This document shows positions 8,001-15,823 of a DNA stretch of 64,000 bases, one piece after another. How positions within the stretch are numbered: position 1 is the stretch's first letter; each line of letters begins with the position of its first letter. The stretch is from Sphingomonadaceae bacterium. Its GTDB lineage: Bacteria; Pseudomonadota; Alphaproteobacteria; Sphingomonadales; Sphingomonadaceae. The stretch covers positions 34,662-98,661 of the forward strand of contig JAPZTW010000005.1 of NCBI GenBank assembly GCA_027533105.1. The letters run 5' to 3'. Under the pieces are notes generated by a model. It was not told where the DNA came from and did no database searches. It saw only the letters and a list, made by a program, of their open reading frames with translations. The position numbers and the translations under genes are program-made.

Positions 8001-9434
8001 CTAGGCCGTGCCGCCCACGGTCAGGCCATCGATCAGCAGGGTCGGCTGGCCCACCCCGGCCGGAACCGACTGGCCGCCCTTGCCGCAAACGCCAACGCCC
8101 TCGTCCAGCGCCAGGTCGTTGCCAATGCCGGACACCTTGGTCAGCACGGTCGGCCCGTCGCCGATCAGCGTCGCGCCCTTGATCGGTGCGCCCAGCTTGC
8201 CGTTCTCGATCAGATAGGCCTCGGTGCAGGAGAACACGAACTTGCCCGAGACGATATCGACCTGCCCGCCGCCAAAGCTCTTGGCGAAGATGCCCTGCTT
8301 GACCCGGCTCAGCAGCTCGGCCGGATCATCGTTCCCGCCGCGCATGAAGGTGTTGGTCATCCGCGGCATCGGCGCATGGGCATAGCTCTCGCGCCGTCCG
8401 TTGCCGGTGGGGGCCACGCCCATCAGCCGGGCGTTGAGCCGGTCCTGCATATAGCCCTTGAGGATCCCGTCCTCAATCAGCACGGTCTCGCTGGTGGGGG
8501 TGCCTTCATCATCGATCGAGAGCGAACCGCGCCGGCCCTGGCCGTTCACGCCCAGCATGGTCCCATCATCGACCACGGTCACACCGGGGGCCGCCACGCG
8601 CTGGCCGATCCGGCCGGAAAAGGCGCTGGTGCCCTTGCGGTTGAAATCACCCTCAAGGCCATGGCCGACCGCCTCGTGCAGCAGCACCCCGGGCCAGCCG
8701 GGGCCGAGCAGCACGGTCATCTCGCCCGCCGGGGCGGCGACGCTTTCGAGGTTGGTCAGCGCCTGGGCCAGCGCCGAATCGATCGCGCGGTTCCAGGTTT
8801 CGGGCGCGAAGAGGTCATCATACAGGCGCCGCCCGCCGATCCCGAAGCTGCCGGTTTCGCGTCGCCCGTTGCTTTCGGCGACGATCCCGACATTGAGCCG
8901 CACCAGCGGGCGCACGTCGGTGGCAACAAAGCCATCGGGGCGGACGATTTCCACCACCGACCACGAAGCCGCCAGGCTGGCGGACACCTGCACCACGCGC
9001 GGATCGCGGGCGCGGGCGGCAGCGTCGATCGTTTCGAGCAGCTTCACCTTCTCGGCGAAGGGGATCAGATCAAGCGGCGAGGCATCGGTATAGAGCCGGA
9101 CATTGCTGGCGCGCGGCGGGGCGGCGATCGGCCCGGCGGCGGGATCGAGCAGTTCCAGCGTCTGGGCAGCGCGGCGGATGGCTGCCTCGCTGATCTCGTT
9201 GGCATGGGCAAAGCCGGTCATCTCGCCCGAAACGCCGCGCAGGCCGAACCCGGCATCGCGCGAATAGTCGGCAGTCTTGAGCCGGCCATCGTCGAACCCG
9301 AACATCTCGCTGGCAGTGAATTGCAGGTACAGCTCGCCATCGTCGCAGCGGCTGAGCGCCTGGCGGGTCAGCTCCGCGGCGCGGGCGGGATCGAGCTGGC
9401 GATAAAGGAGCGAGCGGGGATCGGCAGTGGTCAT
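8001..9434 (-). CDS. tldD: Metalloprotease TldD
   Basis: This is a 477-residue peptidase of the TldD/PmbA (U62) family. The zinc motif HEAVGHGLEGD (HExxxH) is present, as are the conserved GVGVCGKGGQ and GNGRRESYAHAPMPRMTN stretches near the C terminus. TldD works with TldE (PmbA) in a cytosolic heterodimer that degrades unfolded peptides, and in some bacteria processes microcin or antitoxin substrates. TldE is not in this window. Length and motifs are normal for the family. Confidence 0.95.
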   Translation of the reverse strand: MTTADPRSLLYRQLDPARAAELTRQALSRCDDGELYLQFTASEMFGFDDGRLKTADYSRDAGFGLRGVSGEMTGFAHANEISEAAIRRAAQTLELLDPAAGPIAAPPRASNVRLYTDASPLDLIPFAEKVKLLETIDAAARARDPRVVQVSASLAASWSVVEIVRPDGFVATDVRPLVRLNVGIVAESNGRRETGSFGIGGRRLYDDLFAPETWNRAIDSALAQALTNLESVAAPAGEMTVLLGPGWPGVLLHEAVGHGLEGDFNRKGTSAFSGRIGQRVAAPGVTVVDDGTMLGVNGQGRRGSLSIDDEGTPTSETVLIEDGILKGYMQDRLNARLMGVAPTGNGRRESYAHAPMPRMTNTFMRGGNDDPAELLSRVKQGIFAKSFGGGQVDIVSGKFVFSCTEAYLIENGKLGAPIKGATLIGDGPTVLTKVSGIGNDLALDEGVGVCGKGGQSVPAGVGQPTLLIDGLTVGGTA

Positions 9435-9457
9435 GGTGCCGATATAGGAACCGCGTC

Positions 9458-9477
9458 ATCCCGGCGAAAGCCGGGAT
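9458..9477. repeat. REP-like palindrome (ATCCCGGC-GAAA-GCCGGGAT)
   Basis: Perfect 8-bp arms surround a GAAA tetraloop-like spacer, preceded by CGTC. This is a common alphaproteobacterial intergenic palindrome. It sits in the 105-nt gap between tldD and the upstream zinc-finger gene, both on the minus strand. Confidence 0.65.
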
Positions 9478-9509
9478 CGCTGGCGGGGGCAAATTTTGTG
9501 ACCGCCGGT

Positions 9510-9526
9510 CCCGGATCAGGTCCGGG
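9510..9526. repeat. Second REP-like palindrome (CCCGGATCAGGTCCGGG)
   Basis: This 17-bp palindrome shares the CCCGGATCAGGTCCGGG core with the element at 4946-4974 and lies only 33 nt from the GAAA-type repeat. Two different repeat types therefore sit side by side in the same small gap. Confidence 0.6.
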
Positions 9527-9539
9527 TCGACGAATGGGC

Positions 9540-9737
9540 TCAGGCCGCCTGCTGGTCGGCCGGGCCACCCTTCAGCACGAAGCGCTTGTCGCAATAGCCG
9601 CAGTCGACATAGCCCTTCTCGTCGATTTCCAGCCAGACGCGCGGATGGCCCAGCGCCGCGCCGCCCGGAATATCCGAGGCGCCGTCGCAGGAAACGCGGG
9701 TGTTGGTGACGAAAGCGGTTTCGGGCTGCTGGCTCAT
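9540..9737 (-). CDS. Zinc-finger (CHCC/NDUFS6-like) protein
   Basis: The 65-residue protein has the CHCC zinc-finger layout: a Cys in RVSCDG, a His in GHPRVWLEI, and a Cys-x2-Cys in CGYCDKRFVL. This is the bacterial relative of mitochondrial complex I subunit NDUFS6. In alphaproteobacteria it is thought to accompany NADH dehydrogenase assembly or function, but here no nuo genes are adjacent. It is complete at the usual length. Confidence 0.85.
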   Translation of the reverse strand: MSQQPETAFVTNTRVSCDGASDIPGGAALGHPRVWLEIDEKGYVDCGYCDKRFVLKGGPADQQAA

Positions 9738-9775
9738 GCGCCGCCCCCTAGCAGGGCAGCACGACGATTTCCAGA

Positions 9776-10366
9776 CTACTGATACTGTACCGTCACAACG
9801 AAAGTGCCGTCATAGGTGCCCCCCGCCTGGTTCGCGCCGACGTTGAGGGTGCCGCCGATACGGAAATCGAAGATGCCGTCGTTCGGCTGGATTTCCCAGC
9901 GGCGGCTGTTGCCGTTGCCAATGGGCACCAGGTCAGGTGTTGGATCGAGCGCAAGGTTGTTCACGGTCATCGTGCCACCCCCGCCGACGCGGGTCAGGGT
10001 GATCGTGGTGGGCAGGGTGATCCGCACGCGCATCCGCCGCACCCCCATGCCCGAGAACTCCGCCGGTCGGCAGGTTCCCACGCGCACGATGGTGCCGGTG
10101 GTGGTGCAGGCATTGGTATCGGGGTCGAGCACGACCGTGCCGCCCGCTGGCGTGGGCGCGATCCGGCCGAAGTTCATGGCCTGGTTTGCCACCAGGGAAA
10201 GCGGCGCGACAATGATCGCCTGAGCGGTTGCCGCCGTCGTCGCGCGATCGCGGGACTGGGCCGCGGCGGGAGCAGCGGCCACCGCGCTCAGGGCGAGCGC
10301 CAGCGCCGCGCACCATGCGCGTCGCGTCCGGTTTACCGGCTTGTTGGCAAGGTCCCCCCAAGTCAT
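9776..10366 (-). CDS. DUF4402 secreted protein
   Basis: The 196-residue product has a signal peptide (RRAWCAALALALSAVAAAP AAAQ region). A DUF4402 domain follows with the recurring features APLSLVANQAMNFGRI, a Cys pair in the middle, and a final TYDGTFVVTVQYQ. DUF4402 proteins are beta-rich, exported and pilin-like; some occur with chaperone-usher genes, none of which is here. The start at 10366 is chosen because upstream codons overlap the divergent ABC promoter region; the ribosome site is weak. Confidence 0.8.
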   Translation of the reverse strand: MTWGDLANKPVNRTRRAWCAALALALSAVAAAPAAAQSRDRATTAATAQAIIVAPLSLVANQAMNFGRIAPTPAGGTVVLDPDTNACTTTGTIVRVGTCRPAEFSGMGVRRMRVRITLPTTITLTRVGGGGTMTVNNLALDPTPDLVPIGNGNSRRWEIQPNDGIFDFRIGGTLNVGANQAGGTYDGTFVVTVQYQ

Positions 10367-10487
10367 CGCGATGGCCCTAGCGTGCTGCCCATGAAGCCAT
10401 GCATAGCGAGGATGGTTAACGGTCCGGTAAACAACCCCGGCCCGGCGGGGCTTTACCTTGGGCCAATCCTGCCGCAAGAGCGCGGAC

Positions 10488-11420
10488 ATGAGCCAGCCCG
10501 CCGCCATCCGTATCCGCGATCTCGTCAAGCGTTATGCCCCCGCCGGTCAGGGTGAGGGTAAACTGGCCCTCAAGGGCGTGTCCTTCGACGTGCCGCAGGG
10601 CGAGATCTTCGGCCTGCTCGGCCCCAACGGCGCGGGCAAGTCGACGCTGATCAACATCCTGGCCGGGCTGGTGATGAAGACCAGCGGCACGGCCGAAATC
10701 TGGGGTTTCGATATCGATGCGGACCCCCGCAACGCCAAGCGCGCGATCGGCATCGTGCCGCAGGAAATCGTCTTCGATCCCTTCTTCACGCCCGTGGAGG
10801 TGCTGGATATCCAGGCCGGGCTCTATGGCGTGCCCAAGGCCGCGCGGCGCAGCCTGGAACTGCTGGGGCAGGTGCACCTGAGCGACAAGGCCAATGCCTA
10901 TGCCCGCACCCTGTCGGGGGGCATGAAGCGCCGCCTGCTGATCGCCAAGGCGCTGGTCCACCAGCCGCCGGTGATCGTGCTGGACGAGCCGACCGCCGGG
11001 GTCGATGTGGAACTGCGCCGCCAGTTGTGGGAACTGGTCAGCGAACTCAACGCGCAAGGGGTGACCGTAGTCCTGACCACCCACTACCTCGAAGAAGCGG
11101 AAGAGCTGTGCAACCGCATCGCGATCATCAACCACGGCGAACTGATCGCCAACAAGCCGACCCGCGAACTGGTGGAAATGGCGCGGGAAAAGGTGGTGGT
11201 GGTAACGGTCGACAAGACAATCGAGACCTGCCCCAGCCACGCCGCCTTCCTGAAGTGCGAGCAAGCGGGCGAACACACGCTCGAGATCACTTACGACAAG
11301 GACAAGACCAACGCGGGCGAAGTGCTTGCGCTGGTCCAGTCAATGGGCTTTGCCATCGTCGATGTTTCCACCCGCGAGGCTGACCTCGAAGACGTGTTCG
11401 TCAGTCTGACGAGTTCTTAG
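10488..11420 (+). CDS. ABC transporter ATP-binding protein (ABC-2 type)
   Basis: This 310-residue ATPase has Walker A GPNGAGKST (about residues 45-53), signature LSGGMKRR, Walker B VIVLDEPTAGVD and the H-loop TTHYLEEA. The C-terminal extension after about residue 230 is typical of DrrA/NodI-like ABC-2 exporters. The matching ABC-2 permease is not adjacent: the next gene on this strand is nadB. It must therefore partner a distant permease. The start at 10488 is preceded by GCAAGAGCG. Its 3' end overlaps the convergent zinc-ribbon ORF by 20 nt. Confidence 0.9.
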   Translation: MSQPAAIRIRDLVKRYAPAGQGEGKLALKGVSFDVPQGEIFGLLGPNGAGKSTLINILAGLVMKTSGTAEIWGFDIDADPRNAKRAIGIVPQEIVFDPFFTPVEVLDIQAGLYGVPKAARRSLELLGQVHLSDKANAYARTLSGGMKRRLLIAKALVHQPPVIVLDEPTAGVDVELRRQLWELVSELNAQGVTVVLTTHYLEEAEELCNRIAIINHGELIANKPTRELVEMAREKVVVVTVDKTIETCPSHAAFLKCEQAGEHTLEITYDKDKTNAGEVLALVQSMGFAIVDVSTREADLEDVFVSLTSS

Positions 11421-11577
11421 GCGCGGTATCGGCGCGGCGCCACAGGCGGCGGCTCCGGCGGACGATATCGACCCCGCAATGGCGGCAGCGGCCGGCATAG
11501 CCGTCCCCGTCCCACGCGACGGTACCACGCTTCGGGCGGTGACGATTGAACAGGCACAGAGGTATCGACAGAGCCAT
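11401..11577 (-). CDS. Small zinc-ribbon-like protein (58 aa), not in the ORF track
   Basis: Translating the minus strand from ATG 11577 gives a 58-residue basic protein: a CLFNRHRPKRG N-terminal motif, VAWDGDGYAG, then CRHCGVDIVRRSRRLWRR and a stop at 11401. The C-x2-C plus the upstream Cys/His suggest metal binding. The pattern resembles small uncharacterised proteins I associate with sphingomonads. It is shorter than the track's cut-off. The last 20 nt overlap the end of the convergent ABC gene. The Shine-Dalgarno is weak, so the start is approximate. Confidence 0.6.
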   Translation of the reverse strand: MALSIPLCLFNRHRPKRGTVAWDGDGYAGRCRHCGVDIVRRSRRLWRRADTAPKNSSD

Positions 11578-11744
11578 CGAAAAACTCGCGATCTTGTCTT
11601 GCGCAGGGATTGCGCATCACATGCCAATCAGTTGCGCCCTATCCGATTGGCCTGGTTACGCGTGAATACGTACAGGTACGTAGAAATGATGACAAGGAAA
11701 TGAAAGTCCTCACTCCGGGCCTTAATCCCGTAGCGGCCAGCAGG

Positions 11745-11780
11745 CTTTGCCCTTGTCGGTGTCGCACCGCGCGGGCAAAG
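11745..11780 (+). promoter_or_regulatory. Hairpin overlapping the nadB ribosome-binding site
   Basis: CTTTGCCC (11745-11752) and GGGCAAAG (11773-11780) form perfect 8-bp arms. The 3' arm runs into the AAAGGGGG Shine-Dalgarno of nadB (ATG at 11788), so folding could reduce translation. Between 11578 and 11744 I see no further gene, only the leader. Confidence 0.4.
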
Positions 11781-11787
11781 GGGGGCC

Positions 11788-13389
11788 ATGTCGCATAGTC
11801 CTGCCCAGCCGCTGTCGCCCCACGACGTGATCATCGTCGGCTCCGGCGCGGCCGGACTGACCGCGGCCCTCGCCCTGGCCGACCGGTTGAAAGTGCTGGT
11901 CCTGGCCAAGGGCAGCCTGACCGGCGGCTCCACCGCCTGGGCCCAGGGCGGGATCGCCGCCGTGCTCGACGCGGGCGATACCTTCGAGGATCACATCCGC
12001 GACACGATGGTGGCCGGCGCGGGGCTGAACCGGATCGAAACGGTGGAATTCGTGGTCGAGCGCGCCCCCCACGCGATCGACCGGCTGATCGACCTGGGCG
12101 TGCCGTTCAACACCGATGGCCCCAACCTGCATCTGACGCGCGAGGGCGGGCACAGCCACCGCCGGATCGTTCACGTGGCCGATGCCACCGGCTGGGCGGT
12201 GCAGTCCGCGCTGGTCAAGGCGGCGGAGGATCACCCCAATATCACCCTGCTGTCCGGCCGCGCGGCGGTCGACCTGATCACTGGGCGGCACGAGGAACGC
12301 TATTCCGGCTCGGGCCGGGTCTGGGGCGTCTATGCCCTCAACGAGGCGACCGGCAAGGTCGAGGCCCATACCGCCCGCGCCACGATCCTGGCCACCGGCG
12401 GGGCGGGCCGCGTCTACCAGTACAGCACGGCCCCGCGCGGCGCGACCGGGGATGGCATTGCCATGGCCTGGCGCGCGGGCTGCCGGGTCGGCAACATGGA
12501 AATGATGCAGTTCCACCCGACCTGCCTCTACAACCTCTCGGTCAAGAACTTCCTGATCACCGAGGCGGTGCGCGGCGAAGGCGGGCACTTGCTCAATCCG
12601 AAGACCGGGCATCGCTACATGCCCGACTATGACGCGCGCGCCGAGCTGGCACCGCGCGATATCGTCGCGCGGGCCAACGACAGCGAGATCAAGCGCGACG
12701 GGCTGGACTATGTCCATCTCGACATCAGCCATCAGCCCCCCGAATTCGTGCGCGAGCATTTCCCCAACATCCACGAAAAGCTGCTGGGGCTGGGCATCGA
12801 CATGACGAAGGAGCCGATCCCGGTGGTGCCCGCGCAGCACTATACCTGCGGCGGGATCGTGATCGACCTCAACGGCCGCACCGACCTGCCGGGGCTCTAT
12901 GCCGCGGGCGAATGCACCGAAAGCGGCCTGCACGGCGCCAATCGCCTGGCTTCCAATTCCCTGCTCGAATGCTTTGTCTTCGGCGAGGCGGCGGCGGCCG
13001 ATATCCTGGCCCGCTGGGATGAATTCGCCGCTCCCCCGCCGGTCCGCGCCTGGGACGAAAGCCGCGTGACCGACAGTGACGAGGAAGTGGTGATCCAGCA
13101 GAACTGGACCGAGATCCGCCGCTTCATGTGGAACTATGTCGGGATCGTGCGCACCACCAAGCGGCTCGAGCGCGCCAAGCACCGGATCGAGCTGCTGATG
13201 GAGGAAGTGGACGATTACTATGGCCACTTCCGCGTTTCGACCGACCTGATCGAACTGCGCAACCTGCTGCAATGCGCCCAGCTGATCGTCCGCTCGGCAC
13301 TGGAGCGCAAGGAAAGCCGCGGGCTGCACTTCATCCTCGATTACCCCGAACTGCTGCCCGAGGCCCGCGATACGGTGCTGATGCCGTGA
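11788..13389 (+). CDS. nadB: L-aspartate oxidase
   Basis: The 533-residue flavoprotein oxidises L-aspartate to iminoaspartate, the first step of de novo NAD synthesis, working with NadA. The FAD Rossmann motif is IIVGSGAAGLTAALA near the N terminus. It is followed by GGSTAWAQGGIAA, the substrate-region HYTCGGI, and the ECTESGLHGANRLASNSLLE segment characteristic of the succinate-dehydrogenase/NadB family. The C-terminal helical domain is present. nadA and nadC are not nearby; the downstream gene overlaps its stop as GTGA. Confidence 0.95.
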   Translation: MSHSPAQPLSPHDVIIVGSGAAGLTAALALADRLKVLVLAKGSLTGGSTAWAQGGIAAVLDAGDTFEDHIRDTMVAGAGLNRIETVEFVVERAPHAIDRLIDLGVPFNTDGPNLHLTREGGHSHRRIVHVADATGWAVQSALVKAAEDHPNITLLSGRAAVDLITGRHEERYSGSGRVWGVYALNEATGKVEAHTARATILATGGAGRVYQYSTAPRGATGDGIAMAWRAGCRVGNMEMMQFHPTCLYNLSVKNFLITEAVRGEGGHLLNPKTGHRYMPDYDARAELAPRDIVARANDSEIKRDGLDYVHLDISHQPPEFVREHFPNIHEKLLGLGIDMTKEPIPVVPAQHYTCGGIVIDLNGRTDLPGLYAAGECTESGLHGANRLASNSLLECFVFGEAAAADILARWDEFAAPPPVRAWDESRVTDSDEEVVIQQNWTEIRRFMWNYVGIVRTTKRLERAKHRIELLMEEVDDYYGHFRVSTDLIELRNLLQCAQLIVRSALERKESRGLHFILDYPELLPEARDTVLMP

Positions 13390-14363
13390 GGCAGGCCCGC
13401 GTCATGCTGGCTGCCTGCACCCTGGCGTGCAGTGCCCCGGCGCTGGCGACGGACGATGCTGCAACCAGCGAGATCGTTGTTTCCGCCCAGCGATCGGGCG
13501 CACCGATGTGGACCATCAAGAGCCCGCGCGGGGCCATCCTGCTGGTCGGAGAGCTTCAGGCGGTTCCCAAGGCGACCCCGTGGTTCCCCGATCGGCTCGA
13601 AGCGGCAACCGCGGCTTCCGATCGGGTCATCCTGGGGGTCAAGGCCAGGATCTCGCCCGGCGATATCCTGCGGATCATCTTTGCCGGCGGCAAGATCACC
13701 AAGCTGCCCAAGGACACCACCGCTGCCGACTTTCTGGACGAAGCCCGGCAAAGTCGTCTCGCCGCGCTGGAGCGTCAGCACGGGAAGGACTACTCGCGCT
13801 CCAGCTTCCTGATGACTTCATTCGACCTGCTGGCCCGGCGGCTCGGCTTCATCCGCGACACCGGCAAGGACGCGTCCGACGTGGTGGAGCAGGCGGCGCG
13901 CAAGGCCAAGGTGCCGACCGAACCGGTTGGCACGATGCGCGGCGAAGACATGCTCGACAGCCTTGCCGAGGCACCGCCCACCGCGCACCTGGCCTGTCTC
14001 GATGCGGCGATGACCGCGACCGAAATCGGTCCCGAGCTGATTGCGCGCCGCGGTGCGGACTGGCGCGCCTACGATGTGCCGGCAGTCATGGCCAACCCGC
14101 TGGAACAGGCGCTGGGGCAGTGCTGGCCCTGGGCCGACCGGTCAGTCGGCCAGGAGCTGCGCAACCAGTGGATCGCGGCCATCAACCGGGCCGCGCAGGC
14201 GGAAGGCACCACGCTGGCGGTGGCACCGCTGCGGGTACTGGCGGAACCGAACGGGGTGCTCGACCTGCTCGAACAGCAGGGCTACGCGATCAGCGGCCCC
14301 GCCTGGCGCAGCGCCGGATCGCTGCCTGTCGCAAGCGGACAGGGCCTGCCAGCCGCACCCTGA
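13386..14363 (+). CDS. TraB/GumN family protein
   Basis: About 325 residues with a short signal peptide (MLAACTLACSAPALAT). The body matches the TraB/GumN (erythromycin-esterase/Tiki-related) fold: MWTIKSPRGAILLVGELQAVP corresponds to the usual W-x-V-x-G-x-HxxP beginning. The usual His is here Glu in GELQ, which may affect metal binding. The likely start is GTG 13386, overlapping the nadB stop; ATG 13404 is an alternative. It is probably periplasmic, with unknown substrate. Confidence 0.75.
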   Translation: MRQARVMLAACTLACSAPALATDDAATSEIVVSAQRSGAPMWTIKSPRGAILLVGELQAVPKATPWFPDRLEAATAASDRVILGVKARISPGDILRIIFAGGKITKLPKDTTAADFLDEARQSRLAALERQHGKDYSRSSFLMTSFDLLARRLGFIRDTGKDASDVVEQAARKAKVPTEPVGTMRGEDMLDSLAEAPPTAHLACLDAAMTATEIGPELIARRGADWRAYDVPAVMANPLEQALGQCWPWADRSVGQELRNQWIAAINRAAQAEGTTLAVAPLRVLAEPNGVLDLLEQQGYAISGPAWRSAGSLPVASGQGLPAAP

Positions 14364-14491
14364 CGCCAGGTCGGAATGGCCGGCAATCATGCCAAGGCCG
14401 CCGCGATAGCCAGCCTCGCCCGGGTCGCCAAGGTTGCGCTTCATCGCCGGGGCGCTAACTTCCCCGGCACAACAAAGTCAGGGGAGGCCAA

Positions 14492-15373
14492 ATGCCGCAG
14501 ATCACCGCCAACGGAATCAGCCTTGAATACGAAGCCTACGGCGATCCCGCCCATCCGCCGCTGCTGCTGGTCATGGGGCTGGGCGCGCAGCTGACGCTGT
14601 GGCCGATCGAGCTGGTCGAGGCGCTGGTGGCGCGCGGCTATCGTGTGATCCGCTATGACAACCGCGATATCGGGCTTTCGACCAAGTTCACCGAACATGG
14701 CGTGCCCAATATCCGCAAGGTGGCGCTGATGCGGCTGTTCGGCCTGCGCCCCAAACTGCCCTATCGCCTGACCGACATGGCCGCCGATGCCGTGGGCCTG
14801 CTCGATGCGCTGGAGATTGACCGCGCCCACGTGGTCGGCGCCTCGATGGGCGGGATGATCGCCCAGCTGGTGGCGGCAACCTATCCCGAGCGGACCCTGT
14901 CGCTGACCTCGATCATGTCGACCACCGGCAACCGCCGCGTGCCGCCCGCCCGGCCCGAAGCCTTCAAGGCGCTGACCACCCCGCCGCCCGCCAATGCCAC
15001 GCTGGACGAGATGATCCCGCACGTCACCCGCATTGCCCGCGCGATCGGCAGCCCGGCCTATCCCGCGCCGGAAGACCGGCTGGCCGAACGGATCGCCCGC
15101 GATTTCCATCGCAGCTTCCACCCCACCGGCTCGGCCCGGCAATTGGCTGCGATCATCGACGATGGCTGCCGGCGCGAACGGCTCAAGCGGGTTACGGCCC
15201 CGGCCCTGGTGATCCACGGCGTCGATGATCCGCTGGTCCGGGTCGAAGGCGGGCGCGATACGGCCGCGCACATCTCCGGCGCGCGCCTGCACGAAATCCC
15301 CGGCATGGGCCACGACCTGCCGCTCGAGCTGGTCGAAGAAGTGGCCGACGCGATTGCAGGCGTGGCGCGCTAG
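14492..15373 (+). CDS. Alpha/beta hydrolase
   Basis: This 293-residue hydrolase has the nucleophile elbow GASMGG, an acid in HGVDDPLV and a catalytic His in GMGHDLP, giving a complete Ser-Asp-His triad. The oxyanion-region LLLVMGLGAQ and NRDIGLS follow the haloperoxidase/esterase pattern. A strong GGGGAGG precedes the ATG. It is monocistronic and converges on the GlsB gene. Substrate unknown; ester or lactone hydrolysis is most likely. Confidence 0.9.
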   Translation: MPQITANGISLEYEAYGDPAHPPLLLVMGLGAQLTLWPIELVEALVARGYRVIRYDNRDIGLSTKFTEHGVPNIRKVALMRLFGLRPKLPYRLTDMAADAVGLLDALEIDRAHVVGASMGGMIAQLVAATYPERTLSLTSIMSTTGNRRVPPARPEAFKALTTPPPANATLDEMIPHVTRIARAIGSPAYPAPEDRLAERIARDFHRSFHPTGSARQLAAIIDDGCRRERLKRVTAPALVIHGVDDPLVRVEGGRDTAAHISGARLHEIPGMGHDLPLELVEEVADAIAGVAR

Positions 15374-15390
15374 GGTTTCAGACCTGTGTC

Positions 15391-15414
15391 GAAATTCGCG
15401 AAAGCGCGAATTTC
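15391..15414. repeat. Perfect palindrome 1 (10-bp arms)
   Basis: GAAATTCGCG and CGCGAATTTC surround AAAG. This is the first of three consecutive perfect palindromes between the convergent hydrolase and GlsB genes. Confidence 0.75.
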
Positions 15415-15427
15415 GGTGCGGTGCCCG

Positions 15428-15490
15428 CCCTCTCCCCCACCCGGCCACCCATGGAATACGATGCCTCGGGTGGCCGGGTGGGGGAGAGGG
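15428..15490. repeat. Perfect palindrome 2 (23-bp arms)
   Basis: The arms begin CCCTCTCCCCCACCC and end GGGTGGGGGAGAGGG and are complementary across all 23 positions, with a 17-nt spacer. The length and perfection exceed those of simple terminators and suggest a repeat element or a strong bidirectional transcription block. Confidence 0.8.
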
Positions 15491-15503
15491 CCGGTGCCGC
15501 AGC

Positions 15504-15525
15504 ATCCGAAACGACAGTTTCGGAT
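15504..15525. repeat. Perfect palindrome 3 (9-bp arms)
   Basis: ATCCGAAAC and GTTTCGGAT surround GACA. It ends 7 nt before the GlsB-type stop codon on the minus strand. Confidence 0.75.
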
Positions 15526-15532
15526 CAGAAGA

Positions 15533-15793
15533 TCAAAACCCCCAGCCCAGCTGGCGGCCGATGTAGATCAGCAGCATCGCCCCCAGCAGCGAGGAGAAGC
15601 AGCCTGCGCGGTTGAACCCGTCGCGCAGGGGGCGGCCGCTGGTGAGGTTGGCGATCAGGCCCACCACCAGCGCCCCGCCCACGCCCAGCAGCACGGTCAT
15701 CCCGAAACCGAGGTCAACCGCGCCGGGATAGAAGAACCGGGCCAGCACGCCGACGAACAGGCCCGAGGCGATGATTCCGATGAGATTGAGCAT
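15533..15793 (-). CDS. GlsB/YeaQ/YmgE family membrane protein
   Basis: The 86-residue protein has three hydrophobic segments and the family pattern LIGIIASGLFVGVLARFFYPG, then MTVLLGVGGALVVGLIAN, then a C-terminal helix ending IYIGRQLGWGF. Members are inner-membrane proteins often induced by stress (transglycosylase-associated family). The ATG at 15793, with AGGAGCG upstream, is preferred to 15823. Confidence 0.9.
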   Translation of the reverse strand: MLNLIGIIASGLFVGVLARFFYPGAVDLGFGMTVLLGVGGALVVGLIANLTSGRPLRDGFNRAGCFSSLLGAMLLIYIGRQLGWGF

Positions 15794-15823
15794 GGCGGCT
15801 GCGCTCCTGGTAAGGGGAAGCAC

